DNA from: Stenotrophomonas maltophilia
Lineage (GTDB): Bacteria > Pseudomonadota > Gammaproteobacteria > Xanthomonadales > Xanthomonadaceae
Direction of reading: 5' to 3'
NCBI RefSeq assembly: GCF_023518235.1
Contig: NZ_CP090423.1
Span: 558,001 to 622,000 of the forward strand
Length of the DNA stretch: 64,000 bases
Shown here: positions 40,971 through 48,460 of the stretch, one piece after another
How positions within the stretch are numbered: the first letter of the stretch is position 1
Layout of the letters: each line of letters starts with the position of its first letter
The notes under the pieces: model-generated
The model's input: the letters and a program-made list of their open reading frames with translations, nothing else
Database searches by the model: none
Told to the model about the DNA's origin: nothing
Position numbers and translations under genes: made by a program

Positions 40971-43745
40971 ATGGAAGCGATTCGCAACCTCATGGTGCAG
41001 GCAGCCGGCCTTGATGCCGACAGCCGCCTGTATCGGTTGGAGCTACCCGGCCTGCCAGCGGTCGTTGTCGATCACTGGCATGGCCATGACGCCCTCTCGC
41101 AGGGGCGGCATCTGACGATTGATGTACTGGCACTGGATGCTTCGCTGCCGCTGGCCGATTGGCTGGGGCAGCCCGCGTGCCTGCATGTGCGGTTGGCCGA
41201 CGGCCAGCCGTGGCCGCGCCACGGCGTCATTGCCGATGCGCGCTGCACCGGCAGTGATGGAGGCCTGGCACGCTACCGAATCACCCTGCGCGACTGGACC
41301 TGGTGGATGGACCAGGCGCGGTGCAGCCGTGTGTTCCAGGAGCAGAGCGTGCGCGAAATCGTCGATGCCGTGCTGCAGGGGCATGCGCCGTTGGCGCACT
41401 GGCGCTGGACCGACGAGGTCGATGCGTTCCTGGCGGCATCGCGGCCTCGCAGCTTCTGCGTGCAGTACCGCGAATCGGACCTGGCCTTCGTGCAGCGCCT
41501 GCTGGCCGAGGAAGGGCTGGGCTGGTGCGTGCAGGAAGCGCAGGACGCCGCTGCGGGGCATGGCATGCTGCTGTTCGCCGATTCGACGGTGCTGCCTGAA
41601 TCGCAGGAGTCACGTAGTGGCGGCGGGATCCGCTTCCACCGCGCCGATGCCAGCGAACCCAGCGACGGCGTGCAGCGGCTTGGGCAACACCGACGACTGC
41701 ATAGTACGCGGGTGCAGCTGCACAGCAGCGATTACCGCAGCGTCCGCTCGCTGGCAGGGCAGCTGCCGCTGCAGGGCGACAGCGAGGCGCCGCGCGAGGA
41801 CTACGATGCCATCGGCGCACATGCCTTCGCCGATGCCACCGAGTTGCAGCACCATGCCCACCGGGTGGTCGAGGCCATGGAGGCGCAGGCGCTGCAATGG
41901 CAGGGCCGTGGCAGCGTGCGCAGCGCCGATGCCGGCCAGGTGTGGGTGCTGACCGGCCTGCCGGGCGAGCGGCCGGCGGAGCTGATGCTGGTGAGCGTAG
42001 AGCATGCCGGCGTCAACAATCTGCCGGTTGATCTGCGCCAGGCATTGACGGCAGCCGAAGCCGTCAGCGCAGAGCGCGACACGCTCGCAGCCCAGGCGCG
42101 TGCCCATGGTTACAGCCAGGCATTCACCGCGCTTGCGCGTGACCGCCACTGGCGGCCGGTACTGCGCGATGGCACCGGTGCGCGGCGCAATCCACGCCCC
42201 CTGGCCCCCGGCTACCAGACGGCGATCGTGGTGGCCGGGCAGGGCAGTGCCAGCGATGAAGTGCATGCCGACGCGCTGGGACGGGTACGTGTGCGGTTTC
42301 ATTTCCAGGACGGCGCAGAGGGCGCCGACAGCGCCTGGTTGCGGGTCGCGCAGCGCTATGCCGGGCCCGGGGTCGGCAGCCAGTTCCTGCCGCGGATCGG
42401 CCAGGAAGTGCTGGTCGGCTTCCTCGAAGGAGACATCGATCGGCCACTGGTACTGGGCGCGCTCTACAACGGGCGTGGCGAGGCCGGGGTGGCGCCGACG
42501 CCGGCAGGCGCCAGCGCCGAAGCCGATACCACGCCGTTTGCCCAGGCCCGCGATGGTGCAGGCAGTGCGCAGGCCAACCTCGGTGGTGGCCAGGCACCGG
42601 CCTGGCATGCGGCCGCTGGCGGCGAGCAGGCGCACCGGCATCCTGGTGCGCTGTGGGGCGTGCAGTCGCGCGAGTGGCAGGGACAGGGCTGGAACCGGCT
42701 GCTGTTCGACGACAGCGACCAGCAGCTGCGCACCCAGCTGGCCAGCAGCCAGCAGCACTCGGCACTGAGCCTGGGCCACCTGCGGCACCAGGCCGACAAT
42801 CATCGCGGCAGCCTGCGTGGCAGCGGCTTTGAACTGCGCAGCGATGCATGGGGCAGCGTGCGCGGGCAGCGTGGGTTGTGGCTGGATGCCTACGCGCATC
42901 GTGACCTGCAACCGGCAGGATCCGCGGCACAGCCGGCGGCACTGCTTCAGCAGGTGGCGACGCTGGTGCAACAGCAGGCCGACGCGGCGCGCACCCACCT
43001 GACCGTACAACCGGCCTCGCATCTGGGCGTGCAGTCGCCGCAGCGCTCCAGGCTCGACAGTACGCGTGCGCCGGTGCCGGTGCTGCTGGCCAGTGTGCGC
43101 AGCACGGTGCCGGGGGCGGATCTGCAGGAGGCCACTGGCGCCGCCGCGCAGCGCAGCGGCGATGCAGGCGACGGCCGTGTGCCGCATACCGGCGACGCGC
43201 TGATGGGCCTGGCCGCGCCGGAGGGTGTGGTGATGGTGGCGGGCCAGGGGCTGCATTGGGCCCAGGGTGAAACCCTGGTGCTGGGCAGCGGCCAGCACAG
43301 CGATGCGACGGTGATGGGACAGGCGCGCTGGCATGGGCGGCAGGCGATCGGTGTGCTGGCGGCCGCCAAGACCGGCGCCGATACCCGGACGCCGACGCTG
43401 ACCCTTGCCAGCGCCACGCAGCAGCTGGACATCCTGGCGCAGCAGGACCGTGTGGCGGTGCAGGCCCGACAGTCGCTGCATGCCGCCAGTGCGCAGGCCG
43501 CTGTCGAACTTGGCGCCGGGCGTACGCTGCACATCTCCACCGCGGGCGGCGCCAGCGTCACCCTCAGTGCAGGCAACATCGTCTTCAACGCGCCGGGGCG
43601 CATCACCGTGCACGCCGGGCGCAAGTCGTTCCTTCCCGGCGGCGGCGGTCGCTACCCGCTGCCGGTGTTCCCGCAGTCGGTATGCAAGGAGTGCCTGCTG
43701 CTGGCGGCGCAGCGGGCCTCAGCGCTGACCCCGAAGGGAGGCTGA
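40971..43745 (+). CDS. vgrG: VgrG spike of the second phospholipase module
   Basis: The 924-residue spike starts at 40971 behind GTGGGGACGCC and reads MEAIRNLMVQAAGLDADSRL. It is a close paralogue of the 32943 spike through the base, OB-fold (VGSQFLPRIGQEVLVGFLEG, LGALYNGRGEAGVAPTPAGA) and the DUF2345 needle. The tail YPLPVFPQSVCKECLLLAA keeps the Cys-x-x-Cys motif. The two spikes diverge most in the base and in the stretch around residues 640-740. It is followed 2 bp later by its own DUF4123 adaptor gene. Confidence 0.95.
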   Translation: MEAIRNLMVQAAGLDADSRLYRLELPGLPAVVVDHWHGHDALSQGRHLTIDVLALDASLPLADWLGQPACLHVRLADGQPWPRHGVIADARCTGSDGGLARYRITLRDWTWWMDQARCSRVFQEQSVREIVDAVLQGHAPLAHWRWTDEVDAFLAASRPRSFCVQYRESDLAFVQRLLAEEGLGWCVQEAQDAAAGHGMLLFADSTVLPESQESRSGGGIRFHRADASEPSDGVQRLGQHRRLHSTRVQLHSSDYRSVRSLAGQLPLQGDSEAPREDYDAIGAHAFADATELQHHAHRVVEAMEAQALQWQGRGSVRSADAGQVWVLTGLPGERPAELMLVSVEHAGVNNLPVDLRQALTAAEAVSAERDTLAAQARAHGYSQAFTALARDRHWRPVLRDGTGARRNPRPLAPGYQTAIVVAGQGSASDEVHADALGRVRVRFHFQDGAEGADSAWLRVAQRYAGPGVGSQFLPRIGQEVLVGFLEGDIDRPLVLGALYNGRGEAGVAPTPAGASAEADTTPFAQARDGAGSAQANLGGGQAPAWHAAAGGEQAHRHPGALWGVQSREWQGQGWNRLLFDDSDQQLRTQLASSQQHSALSLGHLRHQADNHRGSLRGSGFELRSDAWGSVRGQRGLWLDAYAHRDLQPAGSAAQPAALLQQVATLVQQQADAARTHLTVQPASHLGVQSPQRSRLDSTRAPVPVLLASVRSTVPGADLQEATGAAAQRSGDAGDGRVPHTGDALMGLAAPEGVVMVAGQGLHWAQGETLVLGSGQHSDATVMGQARWHGRQAIGVLAAAKTGADTRTPTLTLASATQQLDILAQQDRVAVQARQSLHAASAQAAVELGAGRTLHISTAGGASVTLSAGNIVFNAPGRITVHAGRKSFLPGGGGRYPLPVFPQSVCKECLLLAAQRASALTPKGG

Positions 43746-43747
43746 GC

Positions 43748-44611
43748 ATGCGCAGGGACTGGGATTTTCCTCCACTTGCGCTGCCGCCACTGGACGCGGA
43801 GGCGCAGCGTTTCGTGCTGCTCGATGGCGCGCAGTGCGATCAGCCGTTGCAGCTGTTGCGTGCGCTGCCGTGGGCGCCGCTACGGTTGTTCGACGGCCTG
43901 CTGGCCGACGGCACCGATGATGCCAGCGTGTTCCTGGCGCGGCTGCCGGCAGACATCGATATCGACCGCTTCCTTCAGCGGGCGGCGGCGCAGGCGCGTT
44001 CGCCGGGCCTGCTCAGTGTGATCGAAACGACATTGACCGGTGAGGCACTGCAGCAGCGCCTGCAACGGCGCCTGGATGCCTGCTACCCCAATGGCAAGGA
44101 GTTCCTGGCACGCTTCTTTGATGCGCGTGTACTGCCCTGGTGGGTGCAGGTGCTGGATGAGGCGCAGTGCCGTGCCTTCCTGGCCCTGGGCGAATGCTGG
44201 TGGTATCTGCGCCATGATCTGCAATGGGCGCGGCTGGAGCTGGCCGATGTCGTGCCGGATCCGCATGACCCGCCGTGGGTACTGGAGGCGCCGCAGCGGC
44301 GCGCGCTGATCGACGCCAGCTACCCCTATACCCTGATCGACCATTTCCAGCTGACCGACCCTGAGCTGTTGGCGCGCCTGCCACGCGCGCGCTGGTACAC
44401 CTTCTTCCGGCGCGTGGTGGCGACGGCCGCGGCGGCAGGCATTGAGGACAGCCGCCGCGTGGTGATGGTGGCGACCTGGGCGCTGCTGGCCGGCATCGAT
44501 CTGGGCGAGGATCCGACCTGGCAGCAGCGCCTGCAGGATTTCGCCAGTGGCCGGCGCAGTGCGGCCGATATCGGCAATGAAGTCTGGCCCCTGGAAGAAA
44601 GCTGGGATTGA
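43748..44611 (+). CDS. DUF4123 adaptor of the second phospholipase module
   Basis: The 287-residue protein is a DUF4123-type adaptor by context and pattern: RFVLLDGAQCDQPLQLLRAL, then PWAPLRLFDGLLADGTDDAS, SLLSVIETT-like helix, and FLARFFDARVLPWWVQVLDE, which parallels the MLLRWYDTRILPALLDLL block of the 35723 adaptor. Overall similarity between the two adaptors is low, as expected if each reads a different effector. It starts 2 bp after the vgrG stop and ends 16 bp before the immunity-type lipoprotein gene. Confidence 0.82.
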   Translation: MRRDWDFPPLALPPLDAEAQRFVLLDGAQCDQPLQLLRALPWAPLRLFDGLLADGTDDASVFLARLPADIDIDRFLQRAAAQARSPGLLSVIETTLTGEALQQRLQRRLDACYPNGKEFLARFFDARVLPWWVQVLDEAQCRAFLALGECWWYLRHDLQWARLELADVVPDPHDPPWVLEAPQRRALIDASYPYTLIDHFQLTDPELLARLPRARWYTFFRRVVATAAAAGIEDSRRVVMVATWALLAGIDLGEDPTWQQRLQDFASGRRSAADIGNEVWPLEESWD

Positions 44612-44627
44612 ACGGAGTGAGATCGCG

Positions 44628-45128
44628 ATGATGAGCACCAAGTACCTGTGGTGGAGCGCACTGGCAGTGATCGCGCTGCTGGTGGTGGGCGTCGGCTGCA
44701 GCCGGGCGATGGCGCGCGGCAAGACGCCGATCATGTCGTTGTTCGCGTTCAACTACAGCCCGTATTACCTGGCCGATGTGCGGGTCGATGGGCAGTTTCT
44801 GGGAGGGGTGAGCGGTTACACCAACGGCGGCTCCGGGATGGGGCCGCGCGCGCCGCGCGGCAAGGGGCCGGACAGCGTGCGGGTGCGCTGGATCGAGGCC
44901 AACCGCTACGATCTGGCCACCAACCGCTACCTGAGCGAAGGGCACCGCGTGCCGCGCGAAGCGGTGGTGCAACTGAAGACGCCGTATCCGCCCAACCCGG
45001 CCACGCTGCTGCTGCATTTCTATGCCGACGGCCATGTCGAGGCCGAGCTGCTGGACAAGGGCGTGAACAAATGGGACGTGCGACGCATGCCGGTGCCGAA
45101 GGAGCACAAGGACCATGACCAGTACTGA
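44628..45128 (+). CDS. DUF3304-like lipoprotein, putative immunity of the second module
   Basis: The start follows GGAGTGAGATCGCG; two ATGs in a row make the first codon uncertain. The 166-residue product has a hydrophobic signal segment and a candidate lipobox VGVGC (Cys about 24). The mature part has FNYSPYYLADVRVDGQFLGG, comparable to the GYNHTD...VNGG motif of the copies at 36612 and 37101, and the common C-terminal pattern ATLLLHFYADGHVEAELLDK. Its 3' end overlaps the Tle1-like effector start by 14 bp, unlike the first module where a 72-bp spacer intervenes. Immunity function is inferred. Confidence 0.8.
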   Translation: MMSTKYLWWSALAVIALLVVGVGCSRAMARGKTPIMSLFAFNYSPYYLADVRVDGQFLGGVSGYTNGGSGMGPRAPRGKGPDSVRVRWIEANRYDLATNRYLSEGHRVPREAVVQLKTPYPPNPATLLLHFYADGHVEAELLDKGVNKWDVRRMPVPKEHKDHDQY

Positions 45129-46812
45129 TCCGACCGCGATTCCGGGCCAGGTGGATCTCGAACCCGGTACCCCTGATCCGATCGCGCAGGCTGAGGGCAC
45201 GGCGCGCACCGCGCGGCTGGCCCGTGGCACGCGTCCATTGAGCGATGCCGAGCGTCGCCGTCGCCAGGAAGCGATGTGCGGCACGGTGCCCGACAAGGAA
45301 GCAGCCACCACCGGCTGTACCCAGAGCCTGCACCTGAGCGTGTTCTTCGATGGTACCGGCAACAATCGCGATGAAGAGCTGGCCAAGGGGGAGGAAGAGC
45401 GCGCTCTGTCGAACATCGCCCGGCTGTTCATTTCGCACAAGGACGATACGCGGAACATCAAGCGCCAGTATCTGGCGGGCGTCGGTACGCCCTGCCCGGA
45501 AGTCGGTGACAGCGGCGGCCTGCTCGGGTTGTCGATCGGCAAGGGTGGTCGCGAGCGCATCGACTTCGCGCTGCAGGCACTGGACGAGCTGATCGACAGC
45601 CAGCCCGAGCCGATGCGCATCCTGGTGGTCAGCGTGTCGGTATTGGGTTTTTCGCGCGGCGCGGCATCGGCACGGGCGTTCGCCCGCGACCTGGCCGCGC
45701 GCTGCCGGCGCCAGGCCGATGGCACCTGGCTGTACCGCGAGCGCATCCCGCTGCGGATTGGTTTCATGGGCGTGTTCGATACGGTGTGCTCGGTGTGGCC
45801 GAGCCTGGCGGCCGCCGCGGTGAACTACCGCAATGGACATACCGGCTGGGCCGAGGGCATGGCGGTTCCGGAAATCGTGGAGCAGTCGGTGCACATGACC
45901 GCTGCCCATGAGCTGCGCGGCCAGTTTCCGCTGGATTCAACGCGGGAGCACGCGCTGTACCCGGCCAACACGGTGGAAATCTGGTTCCCCGGCGTGCACT
46001 CGGATGTGGGCGGCGGCTATGACCCGCAACACCAGGGGCGCCAGAACAGCATCGCGCGCTTTGCCCTCAACGAGATGTACGACATGGCGCAGGCCGGTGG
46101 GGTGTTGCTCCATCCGGTGAGTGAACTGGAGCCGTTCCTGAAGGCCGAGTTCGACAAGCAGGATCCGGAGCTGCAGGCGGTGTTCAACGCCTATCTGCAG
46201 GCGGTGCGGGTCAAGCGCGGGCGCATGGAGGACGTGCAGGCCTCGCACATGGAGCTGCTGTACCGCTGGCTGCGGGTGCGCGTGGCGCGCGGAGACAGGT
46301 TGCCGTCAATGCAGCGGCTGGCGGCGCGCGAGGACGCGCTGCGCGAGCAGGTGCGGACCCTGCGCCGTCGCCAGTCGCAGCTGCCATCGCCGTGGGGCAA
46401 TGACAACCTGCATCTTGCCGACCAGGGCAATGCGGACAAGACGGCCGAATGGAACCGGGTGTCTGACGAACTGAAGGCGCGGGACGATGAGCTTTCGGCG
46501 GTGCGCAAGCAGCGCCGGGGTCTGGAGAAGGAAAACGACACGATGCTGGGCAAGATCGTCAGCCTGCGCCGCCGCCGCGAGCGGGGCGCGACGCTGACGA
46601 TGGCCGAGCGGGTGACCCTGGAGTCGTGGGACAACACCACGCTGTTGCCGCCGGAGGTGGAGGCCTTCTTCGACGGCTACGGCCACGACTCGGTGGCGCA
46701 CTGGTTCATTGGCAACCTGAGCCAGTGGCGGGTGCTGTACTTTGGTGCCACCAAGTACACGCCGGGCAAGGTGGAGGAGAAGGCCGAAGCCAGCGAGGCG
46801 GTGCCTGGCTGA
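45115..46812 (+). CDS. Second Tle1-like (DUF2235) T6SS phospholipase effector
   Basis: The 565-residue protein has the same hydrolase core as the effector at 37659: LSVFFDGTGNN near residue 73, GFSRGAA with Ser180, GVHSDVGGGY with Asp297, and GYGHDSVAHW with His524. Between Asp297 and His524 it carries a long, strongly charged helical insertion (about residues 400-495, with LREQVRTLRRRQSQ and KQRRGLEKENDTMLGKIVSL) that looks like a coiled coil and is larger than in the first effector. No signal peptide is present. The start lies inside the 3' end of the immunity-type gene. Phospholipase activity is inferred from the family. Confidence 0.93.
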   Translation: MTSTDPTAIPGQVDLEPGTPDPIAQAEGTARTARLARGTRPLSDAERRRRQEAMCGTVPDKEAATTGCTQSLHLSVFFDGTGNNRDEELAKGEEERALSNIARLFISHKDDTRNIKRQYLAGVGTPCPEVGDSGGLLGLSIGKGGRERIDFALQALDELIDSQPEPMRILVVSVSVLGFSRGAASARAFARDLAARCRRQADGTWLYRERIPLRIGFMGVFDTVCSVWPSLAAAAVNYRNGHTGWAEGMAVPEIVEQSVHMTAAHELRGQFPLDSTREHALYPANTVEIWFPGVHSDVGGGYDPQHQGRQNSIARFALNEMYDMAQAGGVLLHPVSELEPFLKAEFDKQDPELQAVFNAYLQAVRVKRGRMEDVQASHMELLYRWLRVRVARGDRLPSMQRLAAREDALREQVRTLRRRQSQLPSPWGNDNLHLADQGNADKTAEWNRVSDELKARDDELSAVRKQRRGLEKENDTMLGKIVSLRRRRERGATLTMAERVTLESWDNTTLLPPEVEAFFDGYGHDSVAHWFIGNLSQWRVLYFGATKYTPGKVEEKAEASEAVPG

Positions 46813-46859
46813 GAGGGCGGGCTACACTATGCGTCGCGGCCGTGGGCCGAGCCATCGAT

Positions 46860-47648
46860 GTGAGTGCCGTGCCCCGTCTGCCGTTGCTGTTGTCCTTGTC
46901 CCTCCCGGCGCTGGTGGGCTGTGCCAGTGTGCCCCCGCCGCCGGCCCACTCCGATGCGCTGTGGCGGCTGATTGAACGTGATTGCCGGGGCGCAGAGGGA
47001 CCGCGCGGTGACTGCCTGCGGGTGGAAAGCGCGGCTGACCGTCGTGACGTGCTGGTCAAGGATGCGCACGGCGACTACCAGTTCCTGCTGATGCCGCTGG
47101 ACAAGGTCAGCGGCATCGAGAACCGCAGCCTGTACCAGCGTGGCGCGCCGAACTATTTCGCTGCGGCCTGGCAGGCGCGCGGCCATACCGAACAGGCGCT
47201 GGGCCAGCCACTGCCGCGTGCGGTGGCGAGCCTGGCGCTGAACTCGCCACATGGCCGTTCGCAGCACCAGCTGCACATCCATGTCGACTGCCTGCGCGCC
47301 GACGTGCTGCAGGCCCTGGATGCGCAGGCCGGCACCCTGGGCCAGCGCTGGGCGCCCTTGGCCACGCCGTTGCGCGGCCACCGCTACCAGGCCCGGCTGC
47401 TGCCGGGTGACGCGCTGACCGCCAACCCGCTGAATCTGCTGGCCTACGATCTCAGTGGCGTGACCGATGTCGGCCAATGGAGTCTGGTCGTGGCTGGACG
47501 TGATGACGTACAGGGCGGGCCGGGCTTCATCCTGCTGGCCACGCGGGTGGACGCCGCCAGCGGCAATGACGCCAGTGGCGAGGAACTGCAGGATCACGCC
47601 TGCGCCGCCGTGACCGGCGCAGGGCAGGCGCTGGAACGGGTGCGCTAA
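46860..47648 (+). CDS. cdh: CDP-diacylglycerol diphosphatase
   Basis: The enzyme hydrolyses CDP-diacylglycerol to phosphatidate and CMP. The likely start is a GTG at 46860 (262 residues; a second GTG lies three codons on). The product has a signal segment with candidate lipobox LVGC, so it may be membrane-anchored. The HIT-like active-site motif QHQLHIHVDC is plain, and GIENRSLYQRGAPNYFAAAW and ARLLPGDALTANPLNLLAYD fit the Cdh family. It follows the T6SS phospholipase by 47 bp on the same strand, but is a common housekeeping gene and probably not part of the secretion locus. Its 3' end overlaps the opposing acetyltransferase gene by 4 bp. Confidence 0.85.
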   Translation: MSAVPRLPLLLSLSLPALVGCASVPPPPAHSDALWRLIERDCRGAEGPRGDCLRVESAADRRDVLVKDAHGDYQFLLMPLDKVSGIENRSLYQRGAPNYFAAAWQARGHTEQALGQPLPRAVASLALNSPHGRSQHQLHIHVDCLRADVLQALDAQAGTLGQRWAPLATPLRGHRYQARLLPGDALTANPLNLLAYDLSGVTDVGQWSLVVAGRDDVQGGPGFILLATRVDAASGNDASGEELQDHACAAVTGAGQALERVR

Positions 47649-48244
47649 CGTATCGCCTGCTGGCGATTGCGCCATCCGGGCGCGGTCAATGCCAGCAGCT
47701 GGCGATCGTGCCAGCCCGCGGCGTCCAGGTGCTGGTCGCGCAGCACGCCTTCGCATTCGAAGCCGGTGGCACGCAGGGCGTCGGCGAACGGCGAGGTGCA
47801 TGACGGCGGCAGCAGCACGTAGATGCGATGCAGGCCGACGTTCTCGAACAGGAACGCGCACAGCGCCTGCAATGCCGCCTGCGGATAGGCGTGCCGATGC
47901 TGCAGTGACTGGATTTCCGCGCAACGCGCATACGCGGACTGCAGGCGCACGTGCACCTGGTCCAGCAGGGTTCCATGCACGTCGTCGAATACGCCCAGCT
48001 GCAGCTGATCGTGGTCGTATTCCAGGCAGGAGCGGTGCATGCCTGCGAGGAACCGCGCTTCCTCATCGATGCCAGGCACGTGCACGTGGCCACGCCGCCG
48101 GGCGTCATCGAAGATGCGCCAGCGGGGCAGGTCGGTGCGCAGGAAGGAGCGCAGGGTCACCGGTGCGGCCTGCAGGTGCAGCAGGTGGCGTCGCCGGACC
48201 GGATGCAGGGGCGGGAGGCAGGAAGGTTGGGCACTGTTGTTCAT
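47645..48244 (-). CDS. GNAT-family N-acetyltransferase
   Basis: I choose the ATG at 48244 (MNNSAQPSCLPPLHPVRRRH, 199 residues). The open frame extends 35 codons upstream, but that part looks non-coding. The protein resembles RimJ/RimL-type acetyltransferases: VTLRSFLRTDLPRW near the N-terminus, QSLQHRHAYPQAALQALCAF in the acetyl-CoA-binding region, and GLHRIYVLLPPSCTSPFADA followed by LRATGFECEGVLRDQ at the C-terminus. The substrate is unknown. The gene converges with cdh and is divergent from the TonB receptor gene, with a 216-bp gap between. Confidence 0.75.
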   Translation of the reverse strand: MNNSAQPSCLPPLHPVRRRHLLHLQAAPVTLRSFLRTDLPRWRIFDDARRRGHVHVPGIDEEARFLAGMHRSCLEYDHDQLQLGVFDDVHGTLLDQVHVRLQSAYARCAEIQSLQHRHAYPQAALQALCAFLFENVGLHRIYVLLPPSCTSPFADALRATGFECEGVLRDQHLDAAGWHDRQLLALTAPGWRNRQQAIR

Positions 48245-48460
48245 GCCCCGCACGATGCGAGGACGCCTGCCACGGCACCATTCAATTCGTTGCAAAAGCG
48301 GCTTGGCAGGGGCGCCAGGTCTGATTCGGTTCAGGCATAAGCCCATCAAGGCTGATCATTTCCACTGAAACTGCCCATTCAGGACACTTTCGTTACGGGA
48401 TCGTTATGCGCCGCATCGGCGGCTGTCCTCCCGTACCACCCCATCGTCCCCAGGAAGCCC

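Noticed and set aside
46860..47648. cdh as an immunity or lipid-repair gene for the phospholipase module
   Set aside because: It matches a housekeeping CDP-diacylglycerol diphosphatase; the only link is that it follows on the same strand.
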